In this document: positions 36,241-46,436 of the stretch, one piece after another
Numbering within the stretch: position 1 is the stretch's first letter
How the letters are laid out: each line of letters opens with the position of its first letter
DNA from: Crocodylus rhombifer
Lineage: Eukaryota > Chordata > Crocodylia > Crocodylidae
NCBI GenBank assembly: GCA_038503035.1
Contig: JAVSML010019084.1
Span: 55,282 to 119,281, forward strand
DNA length: 64,000 bases
Direction: 5' to 3'
Position numbers and translations under genes: made by a program
Notes under the pieces: generated by a model
The model's input: the letters and a program-made list of their open reading frames with translations, nothing else
Told to the model about the DNA's origin: nothing
Database searches by the model: none

Positions 36241-36508
36241 AGCCTAATCTGAACCAGAAAGACGGACCTATACAAAAATAGCTTTTGGCAGTTGGATTGG
36301 CAGCAGTGGACTTTTGTGACGCTCAGGCAGCTGACTGGTAAGGAAAGACCTACTGTACTTGCAACTTGCATCCTTGGGCTGCATCCAGACAAGCACAATT
36401 GTGTGGTATGTGGCACCACAGAGACGTCTGTGGCACTACATACTGCATGTTCAGTTTTTCTCTGTGCTGCCAGGGAGCAGTGCGGGGTGGGAGGTAGGGC
36501 TTGAGCCC
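36241..36508. other. Short unique spacer
   Basis: No gene or repeat is recognised between the CR1 fragment and the hAT element's target duplication. Confidence 0.4.
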
Positions 36509-36516
36509 CTGGATAT

Positions 36517-37682
36517 TAGGGCGGTGTGAAATTTTGATGAGTGTTTCATTTCAAAGCTGTTTCAAGCTTGAAACATCAAAATCAAAACAAAACAAAAGGC
36601 TTCAAAACCACTTTAAAATGAAATGTGGGCACTCAAAACGTTTCAAAAGTTTCAAAACATTTTGAGTTTCAAAGCAGCCCAGTGGCAGGAGGCAGGGGGA
36701 TCCAGGGCTGTGCTCTGAGTGGCTCCACAGCCCCATGGAGCTCAGCCTAGTGGCAAGAAGTGGGGGAGAGCCAGTGGCAGAGATGCTTCGAGCACAGCCC
36801 TCGTCAGTGGCTCTCCCCCACCTCCTGCCGCCAGGCTGAGCTCCGTGGGGCTGGTGGCACAGCCCTGGATCTCTCCTGCCTCCCATCACCGGGCTGCACT
36901 CTGACTGGTTCCACCAGCCCCATGGAGCTCAGCCTGGTGGTGGGAGGCAGGGAGGAGTCACTGGCCAAGGCTGTGCTCTGAGGAGCTCTGCCACTGGCTC
37001 TCCGGCTGCTGTCCACCATCAGGCTGAGCTCCTTGGGGCTGATGGAGCCATTCGGAGTGCAGCCCGGTGGCGGGAGGTGGGGAGAGCCAGGGCTGTGCTC
37101 CGACCACCTCCACCAGCCCCATGGAGCTCAATCTGACCTCCCAGCACTGCCAGACTCCTCCTGTGGGCGCAGGCCCCCAGGTCTGCGTGTGGGATGACAG
37201 GAGGCTGCTGCTACTGCTTGGGGCCGGCCCATGCCCAGTGCCAGTCTTAGGTGGCAGTGGCAGCCTCCTGTCATCCTAAGCACTGATCCAGGGGCCTGCA
37301 CCCCCAGGAGGAGTCCAGATCTGTATGCAGGATGACAGGAGGCTGCCACTATCAGCAAGTGACATGAGTTTTGCTTGTCAGCACCTTGAGGTGCTGTTTC
37401 CCAGGAACCCGTGCACCTACCTCTTGAAACTTGGCAGGCTTCATGCCCTCAGAAGAGGATACCATCCCCACAATTTTTCATCTGAATCAGGCAAGACCAT
37501 AGGCATTTTCAGGATTCCCCATTATAGCCTATGGGCGAAACGCATAGAATTAGTGAAACGGTTTCAATGAAACAAAACGGAACAGCGCTTCATAACAAAA
37601 TGAAACAATGAAACAAACCACTGTTCCTTCAAAACAGCAAAACAGAAGTTGAAACGAAATAGTGGTGTTTCACACAGCCCTA
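36517..37682. mobile_element. hAT-like element, family A, copy 2, with alternating internal array
   Basis: It begins TAGGGCGGTGTGAAATTTTG and ends GGTGTTTCACACAGCCCTA. It is flanked by ctggatat (36509-36516) and ctggcttt (37683-37690), a 6-of-8 target duplication. Both ends share the tttcaaag and gaaac-rich sequence and the ccattatagcctatgggcga block (about 37520) with copy 1. The interior differs from copy 1: it holds five alternating-orientation copies of a ccccatggagctcagcctgg unit. ORFs on both strands are incidental. No transposase is recognised, so this is a non-autonomous family. Confidence 0.8.
36725..37138. repeat. Alternating inverted repeat array, five units of about 30 bp
   Basis: The unit ccagccccatggagctcagc plus ctggtgg is found forward at 36725-36753, reversed at 36828-36857, forward at 36913-36942, reversed at 37013-37044 and forward at 37110-37138. 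Spacing is 85 to 103 bp. The spacers also alternate (gtgggggagagccagtggca against ccactggctctccccca-type words), so the true repeat is near 95 bp in alternating orientation. Confidence 0.85.
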
Positions 37683-37690
37683 CTGGCTTT

Positions 37691-38562
37691 CTGTTGGTTA
37701 GCCGCTGCTCCAGCCCTGGGAGGCTCCCAAGACCTCCCCTGCCCCACTGGGAGTAACCTGCCACACACCTGAGGGCAAGTGGCACAGGTTTTCCTAGTGG
37801 TGGCACAAGGTGTTCTGCTGCTAGTTGTCCCTGGAGAGCCAAATGTCCACACTAATGTGGATGCAACTTTAGAGGTTAACCCATTCAACACAGTACTAGT
37901 GCTGTAGTTGTGCTATTTTACACTTAAGCTTTAGCAGGAGCTGCCTAGAATTTACTTTTGCTTGAAATAAGCTGTTGAGGCCTATCTAGCATGATCCCTA
38001 AACCATTCTGCTGTGGAATTACCACTGACATTGCACTAGTTAATACCTCCTCATGTAGAACAGTAACTTCTATTGTGTGGTGATAGGATGTTCAAACAAG
38101 AAGCCTTTGGTCAGTGGGTCACTCCTTCCTCTGGAAACTTGGATGTTCTAATTTGGGTACAGAGGAGTTAGCACTATGGTAAAAGACTTTGCACCGGGTG
38201 CATTTTGCAGGTCTTGAGTGCTGTACAAGTTATGATTATCCTCCTGGCTATTCTTAATGTCACTCTAGTACTAACATGTCTTTCCTGTTCAACTGTAGAG
38301 AACATTTTGCAAAAATAGATAACATCAGCTGGGCTTCAGCAGAAGAGGGCTTGAAGCATATTGGGAAGGGGAGCTGTGAATTCAGGATTTAGTACTCTGT
38401 TTGATGTCCTCAATGCATGATGAAGTGGAGACTTGAATATAGTTGAAAGCACATATGCATCTGGAACTGGGGAAGAGGACATTAGCCTAGCCTGTATGTG
38501 GGGCTAGCAGTTACATTTGTCTGTACTTCCATTTCTAAGCTTTAACTATTCCAGGAACAAAT
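37691..38562. other. Unique sequence, no gene recognised
   Basis: No gene or repeat is recognised. Minus-strand ORFs at 37564-37891 start within the hAT end and are not convincing. Confidence 0.4.
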
Positions 38563-38666
38563 GCTTCGGTTTCCCCTTTAAAGTAGGGTAGAATATAAAT
38601 GGCAAATGGNNNNNNNNNNGCTTCGGTTTCCCCTTTAAAGTAGGGTAGAATATAAATGGCAAATGG
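38563..38666. other. Exact 47-bp duplication across a 10-N gap (likely unmerged contig overlap)
   Basis: The 47 bases at 38563-38609 (gcttcggtttccccttta...) are repeated exactly at 38620-38666, separated only by the gap at 38610-38619. Identical sequence on both sides of a placeholder gap is typical of two contigs whose overlapping ends were scaffolded but not merged. The 63-codon minus-strand ORF spanning the Ns is an artefact. Confidence 0.9.
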
Positions 38667-41600
38667 GGCTTCTGGGCCTCTACACTGTGCCAGGCAAACA
38701 AATTAGCATGATATATCATGGAAAGTGCTATAGTCAAGAGGCTAACTTGTTCTGCCCCCTGTTTGTACCTAGCTGTCCTCTCTTGTAAATGTGGGGGATC
38801 TCAAAACAACACCCCTGATGCACAGTTTAAAAATGACTATAAAATCTCTCCACTGGTTGTTAACAAAGTGAAAAGGTATTTTCTCCCTCTGAAGAAAACC
38901 TGGGACTCTTCTGATTTATTAACATTTGAATCAAATGTGCCTTTCTGAATAATCTGTTCTCTTAAATTCTCTCTTCCATCTAATATTGATGCTTTGAGAT
39001 AATTAGTGCCAGAAATAGAGAGGCTCTGGATTCATGGCCTATAGGAACACACACTCTTTACCATCCAAGTTTCTCCAGTTTACTTCTGCCTTAAGTAACT
39101 GTTGCCCTGATTTTAAAGTTACTGTTGGAATAAGATAAAACAGACAAACCAAGCTTTCTAAAATATGGCATGGTAAGCTAGAGTCAAAAAAAGATCTTTC
39201 TTTCCTTTCTTCTCACTCTGAGGCAAGAATTTCTACAAAGGCAATGTGCCTGATAAGGGGGCTTTAAATGGCTAGAAATATCACTCAAAAAAAAAAGAAA
39301 AGAAAAAAAATTCTAACTGTTGCTGTTTAATATTTGAAATTTGGCATTTAGATGCATTCAAGCTTACATAATTTTACTAAATGACTTCCTGTTCAATAAT
39401 GTATAAATCATATGTAGTTTTAAACTGCTATTCCAGTTCTAACAAGAGAAACACATAAACTAGAAATATAGTGCTTGCTTATATGCAAGAAAACTTCCAT
39501 TTTTACTTAAGGAGGAATGTTCAAGACAGAGCCCTGACAGAAAGAAAGTAGAAGGTGAGTATATGCTTTGTCTTGGAGGGGGGAGGGAGGGGAGGAGCTA
39601 ACCAGCATCATCCTTGTTTAGCTTGCTATGCCAGCTTTAGTCAAAGAAAGACTAAGAGTGATGTGGCTTCTGTAAAGATTGCTTCGTGTCTAAGGGGTTG
39701 GTTTGAACATTTCTCTGTGCGACAGAATGTTAAATAGGGCAGTGCACACATGGCAAAATGATGCATTTCACACATGGGGAAGATACTATTTCTGATACAG
39801 TGCATGTGCACAAATGGTAATACTTTACCTTAAGGGAATTGCATTCAGGAGTTTGTAATAAGTCGATATATCTTGCAAGGTCAATTTGTAAAACATGACG
39901 TGTCCTGTATATTACTTTCGATTTATAAAAATGATGTGGAATAAAACTATCCTTTTTACAACCGTAGAGTTCTCCAAGAAGCTGCAGCACCATTCAGCCT
40001 TCTCTACTCACCCAGATCTCTGAGTCTTGTGATATTAAAAGACGGTGTTTTCTTTACTGCTTCTATTCCACATAGCTCTACCGGTAATGCTGCAGTACTT
40101 CACAGTGGGGCAGTGGTGCAAGGGGCTGCAGTTGCAGCCTAAGGTCCTCGTAGAACGGTTGTACAAACAAAACATGTGGCCTCTACTATGTGTTTGAAAT
40201 GCATGTAAACATTTTCCCCCCTTCTTTCCTCCAACATATTTGAAGGTAAATGTTATCCTTATTTTACAAATAAGTCATCAAGCTCTCTGCTCCCTATTTA
40301 AAGACATGTAGGCTAGGGGTAAGTATGGCATTAGAAATAAGGGTTGTCAGATTTCAGTTCTCACTGCCTTCCTCATACTGCTTCTACTACCTTGTTGTAT
40401 ACAGGTGTTATAATATAATAGCATGCATTTGTGCAAATGACTTATCATATTGACTCATCTGAGTTAATATACAAGCTCTCCTTTCCTACATAAACATTTG
40501 CTATTTTTATGTTTGGTCTCTGCACTGTTTTATTGCCCTTCTCACTGTGGTAACTGTGTATAGTATGTGTGAGAGACAGAAAAGCATATTTCCTTGGCAG
40601 ATGCAACAGTGCTTCAAAGGAAGAAGAATAGGTGTGGGGGGGGAGGGAACTTTGGCAGGACTATGCTGGTAGCAGCAACTGCCCATGTAATGACACAGAT
40701 GGGAAGTATTAGCTGCCAGAACCTGGACTATGTGTTCTGTATGTAGGGAGGACCTACAGATTTTCTCTATCATTTTTTCCTTCCCCTTTTTACACATATT
40801 TGTTCTTCCTCCCTCTCTTCTCCACCCTTCTGCCATCAGTTACAGAATGAATGGCCTTGTGTCAGAATCTTTTAATGCATCTGCTGTGCAGGCTCAGGCT
40901 ATGAGAAGTATTAGCTGAGGTGGCCTAGGAACATCTGGGTAACATCTGTCTGCTGTCACACAGAAGATTGTAGGTGGCAGAATGTTAATAAAACTAATTG
41001 GTTATTAAGCTCTTTTAGGCCTTGAACAATATACTATGTTGGAATCTCTCCAAAGTCCTTGGAGTTACCGCATGAAATCTTTTCCTGTTTGTGGTACTGT
41101 GTGACCATGAAGAGCTGGGAGCAGGGTTACTTTGAATATACTAAGGAGTCTGGCTGTAGATACTGACAGATGGTGGTACCTGGATTTCCCATTTATATAG
41201 CAACTTTCTCTCCAGAAGGACTCCAAATTTATGTTGCCAGTGGTAATTAGCAGCTGGCTATCCCCAGCCTCAGCCTGAAGTATAATAGCGTGCGACATAG
41301 GTGGCTCATGCAGTTGTTCCGTCTTCCAGCTCAGTTCTCGATTGTGATACCTTGTCACGGATCATGCTGCTTTCATAGAAAGCTTTGCCACCAAACTACC
41401 CACGAAGAAGCATTATTCAGTCTCTCCCTGAAGGACCCATTGAAGCCAACCCTGGCATGGCTTTACAGAAAGCAACCCTCTCCCTCTGAGAACCTGTCTC
41501 TGGGTCCCTGGATTCCCCAGTGACCTGTAGCACCTTGGAGAGTTCCTTCTTTGGTCAACTCCTAGCAGGAGGAGGGGTTTCTTTTTCAAAGGGGGAGAGG

Positions 41601-42608
41601 GGAAGTCAGAGTGCTGATGTTCCAAATAGCACAGCAGACTCCTGCTTCTAAACAAATAGCCTTTATTCTCCACCGCCATCCCTCTTGTCCTCACTTAGGC
41701 TTCACTCTGTCCTCCCTGGAACTACTCTTTTTCTCTACCCTGTCCCCCCTGGGATTACCCTTTCTCTCCCCAGCCCTCTCCGAGCCTGTCTCTCCCCTTG
41801 TGTTTAGTCAGCCATACTTGCCATAAAACAGTTACAAAACTTGAGTAGTTAACGTGGACACTAATACTTACCCAATAAAATTAAACAAGGTCATGAGAAA
41901 CCAGTCATAGAGCAGTCTGTAGCCTGCTGCCAGGCTCAGACTGCCATCTCCCCATGGGGTGAAAAGGGCATCTAGCCATCCTATTTGTGAAACAATGGAT
42001 AGAAAAAAAGGGTCACACTGAGCCCCCCCATTTCCCCCACAAGAACTGAATTTTAGAACTCAGCTCACTTAGTCTTTTTTTATCACATGCCTTCATAACC
42101 AGGGTCACTAACTAATACTACCCACAGGGTTTCTGCTGCTAGAGAATACTAACTGTTCAACAAATACAAAACCCTTTCTAGGAAGAACAAGGGCTGAAAA
42201 CACTCTTCTTGCAGGCCAGAGGGAGCAATGATAATTTAGGTTTACAAAGATTATTTTATATGCTCTGTAGAAACCCCAATGGGTGTATATTTAAACAAAA
42301 AGGGGAGACTTCCATCAAAGGACTTGACTAATACATAAACAGGTATTAGCTTATATAGGTAGGTATCCTACATTGATCAATTGAAAGCTCAGGTGCATTC
42401 AACTCCAGTAATATTCTGGCTGTCACTGGAGAGTGTCTGAGAATAGTCGCTGTTTGGGTGTCCCAGGAAGCTACCCCATCTCCCTTCTCCCTGTGAAGGG
42501 ATCAACAAGGTGGCAAATAATCACTGGTGAAGCTCAGGCTTCTGCTGCCTTGCAATCTACTTCAACTTCTGTTGCCTGGGCTACGTGAGATCGCAACTCC
42601 CTCTAGCA
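38667..42608. other. About 3.9 kb without a recognised gene; possible LTR-like segment in the right third
   Basis: Most of this is unique AT-rich sequence. At about 41340-42480 the composition changes. An AATAAA signal lies on the minus strand (tttatt at 41662-41667), and a TATA-like tatttaaac occurs near 42288. That order would suit a minus-strand LTR or a transcript end, but I could not define paired termini or a duplication. ORFs of up to 109 codons (40507-40836 minus) have no recognisable domain. Confidence 0.3.
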
Positions 42609-42619
42609 TGTAGTATTTA

Positions 42620-42960
42620 CAGCTGGAGATGGCCGTTGACATAGGCAACTTGTACCACCTTAGTTGGGGGGGCATGTGCCAACCGGGGGTAGGGTGGCCC
42701 CCCATGGGCAATCCTGCGGCTGCTTCTGGGACAAGCACCAGCCAGTTGTTGCAGCCACTCCAAAAGGCCATAGTGACTCCTGAAACCCGCTGCAGCAAGT
42801 GCAGTGATAGGCTGGCGCTTGCAGGGGGAGGGGGAGGGCACCAGCATTCCCACCTGCCTCCCCATCCATCATCTAAGCAGCAAGCATAGCCATCAGGGGG
42901 TGCACTGACACTCAGGGGGTGCATGTGCACTCCCCACACATTGCCACTGGCTACTGAGAT
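42620..42960. mobile_element. GC-rich repeat related to 56880-57055, tentative
   Basis: The left part (cataggcaacttgta, then gggggggcatgtgcc) matches the inverse of the right end at 57055 (the inverse reads cataggcaactggta, then ggggggcacatgcc). The right part carries gggggtgcatgtgcactccc. Two dispersed copies of the same terminal block suggest a mobile unit, but its class is unknown. Overlapping ORFs on both strands are incidental. Confidence 0.35.
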
Positions 42961-42984
42961 GTCACAGGTGTCCTGTGCTGATAG

Positions 42985-45456
42985 GCAAACAACTGTAGCT
43001 GCTTTGAACTGATCCACTGCTTCTGTATCTGGTGATGGTTGGAGACTTCCTTCTGTAGGGCATGGAGGGAGCCATCTGCTGACCTGACCTGTTGTCTCGG
43101 GAGGTCTGCTGCTTGCCTGGAGCTCAGATATGAGATGTCATGGAGGGACTACTGAGGCTCACCTGGCCTTCTAACTACTATCCCATGCTGCTCATCTATG
43201 TGGGCACCAGTGATGCTGCCAGAGCATGTCAGAAGTAACTACAGGGCTCTGGATGCAAGAATGAGGGGATCTGGGACTCAGGTTGTGTTCTTGTTGATCC
43301 TTCTGGTCAAGGGAAAGTGCCTGGGAAGGAGCAGGTGCATTCTGCAGATCAACATTGGGCTGCGCAGGTGGTGTCACCAGCAAGGATTTGGCTTCTTCAA
43401 CCATGGGATGTTGTTCCAAGAAGTAGTATTGCTGGGAAGAGAGATGGGATCCACCTGATGAAGAGGGGGAAGAGCATCTTTGCAGGCAGGCTTGCTAACC
43501 TAGTGAGGAAGACTTTAAAACCAGGTTCACTGGGGGATGGAGACCAAATCCCTGAAATAAGTGGGGAAGCAGGAGACCTGGAGGAAGAGCAAGCAGGAGG
43601 AGGTAATGGAAGGAGGGTGGGAGGAGTAGGGTTCCCTCCCCCCACACCCCTCATACTTCCTGAGAAATCAGGGCAATCAACTAGTTACCTCAGGTGCCTG
43701 TACACAAATGCATGGAGCCTGGGAAACAAGCAGGAAAAACTGGAAGTCCTTGCACAGTCATGGAACTATGACACGACTGGAATAACAGACTCTTGGTGGG
43801 ACAGTTGGCATGACTGGCACACTGTCATGGATGGGTACAAACTGTTCAGGAAGGACAGGCAGGGGAGGGGAGAGGAGTTGCACTTTATGTAAAAGAGCCA
43901 TATGATTGCTCCGTGCTCCAGTATGAAGCTGGAGATAGGCCGGTTGAGAGTCTCTGGGTTAAGGTTAGAGGGGAGAGAAACAAGGGTGATGTCATGGTGG
44001 GGGTCTGCTACAGAGGAAGTGGTGGACAAGGCTTTCTTCAAACAGCTAGCAGAAGCTTCGTGGTCACAGGCCTGGTTCTCATGGGGGGCTTCAAATTGCC
44101 CTGACATCTGCTGGGAGGGTCATAAAGCAGTGCACAGGTAATCCAGGAAGTTTTTCATGAGTATTGGGGACAACTTCCTGGTGCAAGTGCTGGAGTGGCC
44201 AGCTAGCGGCCATGCTCTTCTTGGCCTGCTGCTCACAAACAGGGAAGTATTGGTGGGGAATGTAGTAGTGAGAATGACAACTTGGGCAGCAGTGACCACA
44301 ATATGATTGAGTTCAGGATCCTGAGGGAGGGAGGGAAGAAGGAAGGATGGACAGCAGCAAAGTAAGAGCCCTGGACTTCAGAAAAGCAGACTGACTCACT
44401 CAGGGAACTGATGGGCAGGATCCCCCCCAGATGCCTGGCTGAGGGGGATCCAGGAGCGCTGGCTGTACTTCAAAGAAGCCTTACTAAGAGTGCAGGGACA
44501 AACCATCCCTATGTGCAGGAAGACTAGCAAGTATGGCAGAAAAATCAGCTTGGCTTAGCAGGGAGATTTTCAGTAAACTAAATCACAGATAGGAAGCTTA
44601 TAAGAAGTGTAAACTTGGACAAATAGCTAGGGAAGAATTCAAGAGCAAGAATAAAGTCAGGAAGGCCAAAGCTTAATGGGAGTTGCAGCTAGCAAGGGTT
44701 GTGAAAGGTAACAAGAAGAGAGTCTATAAGTATGTTGGTAGCAAGAGGAGGTGGCAAGCTAGTAACAGAGGATGCAGGAAAGGCTGAAGCGTATAATGAC
44801 TGTTCCGCTTCAGTCTTCACAGACAAGGTCAGCTCCCAGATTACTAAACAGGGCAGCACAGAGACGAGGTGAGAAGCCGTCAGTAGTGAAAGAACAGGTT
44901 AGTTTCTGCATAGAAAAGCTGGATGTGTACAAGTCCATGGGACTGGATGGGATGCACCTGAGGGTGTTGAGGGAGTTGGCAGATGTGAATGCAGAGCCAT
45001 TGGCCATCATCTCTGAAAACTTATTATGATCAGGAGAGGTTCTGGATAACTAGAAAAGGACAAATATAGTGCACATATTTGAGAAAGGGAAGAAGGAGGA
45101 TCCAGGGGATTACAGACCAGTCAGCATCACCTCAGTCCCTGGAAAAATCATGGAGCATCTCCTCAAGGAATCCATTCCTAAGCACTTGGAGGAGAAAAAT
45201 GTGATTAGGAACAGTCTGCATGGGTTCAACAAAGGCAAGTCATGCCTGACCAACCAGATTGCCTTCTATGAGGAAGTGACTGGCTCGGTGGATGCAGGGA
45301 GACAAGTGGATGTGATGTACCTTGATTTTAGCAACTCTTTTGATCTGATCTCTGACAGAATTCTCACAGGCAAGCTAAGGAAGTATGGGCTGGATGAATG
45401 AACTGTAGGGTGGATAGGAAACTGGCTGGAGCATCAGGCTCAGAGACTATAAAAAG
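42985..45456 (+). mobile_element. CR1 LINE, longest copy: ORF1 esterase, endonuclease and partial RT remains
   Basis: This is a decayed, nearly 2.5-kb plus-strand CR1. At about 43010-43520 the remains of the ORF1 SGNH-type esterase domain are visible in shifting frames: SREVCCLPGA-like, YVGTSDAA, GTQVVFLLILLVKGK and HLMKRGKSIFAGRLANLVRK. At about 43690-43890 the N-terminal part of the endonuclease reads LRCLYTNAWSLGNKQEKLEV, then GITDSWWDSW and DGYKLFRKDRQGRG; the Glu usual in the GITE motif is Asp here. The RT region starts near 44770 and reads DYRPVSITSVPGKIMEHLL at about 45100 and YLDFSNSFD near 45325, keeping the first catalytic Asp. Sequence stops soon after GNWLEHQAQR (about 45440). The second catalytic block, the C-terminus and the 3' tail are missing. 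Frameshifts and stops make it non-functional. Confidence 0.9.
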
Positions 45457-45552
45457 CTCCCTGCTAAGCCAAGCTGATTTTTCTGCCATACTTGCTAGTC
45501 TTCCTGCATATAGGGATGGTTTGTCCCTGCACTCTTAGTAAGGCTTCTTTGA
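45457..45552 (-). mobile_element. Inverted duplicate of CR1 segment 44470-44565
   Basis: These 96 bases are the inverse complement of 44470-44565 in the same CR1 copy, with a single mismatch. The join to the sense-oriented RT sequence is at about 45450-45457, and CR1 sequence ends at 45552. The arms enclose an 891-bp loop. A minus-strand ORF starting further right reads into this segment (EALLRVQGQTIPICRKTSKY). Confidence 0.9.
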
Positions 45553-45632
45553 TTGAACAGTTGATTGATGGACAAATAAAATGAAGAATGATGGATATAC
45601 ATGATCTAAGTCCATTAAGTCTGGTATGACCC

Positions 45633-46431
45633 TGTGACAGGTGCACTCCTTCAGGGTCCATCCACTGGTGACCCCACCCACCTGTTATAGGCCACTTGCC
45701 CAACTTCTCACCTTCCACATCTTCTAATTAATAACAAGGTGTTAATTAAGTGGGAGGCTGCTCATTTACTACCTTAATGCAAGGAGGTGCCATCTGCAGC
45801 TCCTTTCCTCCCCTACACCACAGCCCAAGCCTCACAAATGGTACTCACATCATTTAGTCTGGGCCTTACTCTACTCTGGCCCCCTTGTCCTCCCTGGGCT
45901 CTCCATGGCCATATCTCACTCTGCCTCACTGGGCATTCATCAGTGCTGCCCCCTCCCTGGGGCTGGGGTCTCTATGCTGCCATGGATCCCCTATGAGGCC
46001 TCCTCCAACCCCAATAGCCTCACCCAAACCTCTGGTTCTAAACAGCAAACACAAAACACAAGGCCCTAGGCTATAACAAAATCTAAGCCACACGGCTAAA
46101 ACATCATTCAATCCCTACGAGGAAATTGTCCACCCCGTAACAGCAATCAGGAGCTGCTCATGCAGTCAGGCGTCTCCCATTTGCTTGCTCCAGCAGAGTT
46201 CCTTCTACCTTGGCTGCTAGCAAGGAACTGCTAGTCCAGCTGCAGCCCTGGGGTTTAAATGTGAACCAGACCCTGCCCCTTCCAGTCAGCTGACTGCTGG
46301 CAGGTGTGGGTCACCAGCTAACTCTGGTCGCCCTGCCAACCAGCAGCTGGGGCTTCTCACTCACTGCTAGGGCTCTTCCCTGGCAGTTTCCCCTCTTTAA
46401 AAGGAGCAGGGCACCTAAGTGTCCTGTGACA
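45633..46431 (-). mobile_element. Solo LTR, same family as 21958-23009, minus strand
   Basis: On the minus strand it begins TGTCACAGGACACTTAGGTG and ends GTGCACCTGTCACA. On the plus strand it is flanked by gaccc (45628-45632) and gatcc (46432-46436), a 4-of-5 target duplication. Its internal order of motifs, including ggaggaggcctcatagggga and a ttgtgttttgtgtttgctgt box, follows that of the copy at 22 kb. No internal retrotransposon genes adjoin. Plus-strand ORFs at 45787-46076 are incidental. Confidence 0.75.
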
Positions 46432-46436
46432 GATCC

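Noticed and set aside
38546..38737. Tandem protein repeat in a 63-codon ORF
   Set aside because: The ORF passes through 10 Ns and an exact 47-bp duplication that is best explained as an assembly overlap.
41340..42480. Minus-strand LTR or gene 3' end suggested by AATAAA and a TATA-like box
   Set aside because: I could not find paired TG...CA termini or a target duplication, and the signals are common by chance in AT-rich DNA.
43317..43892. 191-codon plus-strand ORF as a host gene
   Set aside because: Its first half follows the CR1 ORF1 esterase tail and its second half the start of the CR1 endonuclease (YTNAWSLGNKQEKLE). It is a fusion of LINE frames by decay.
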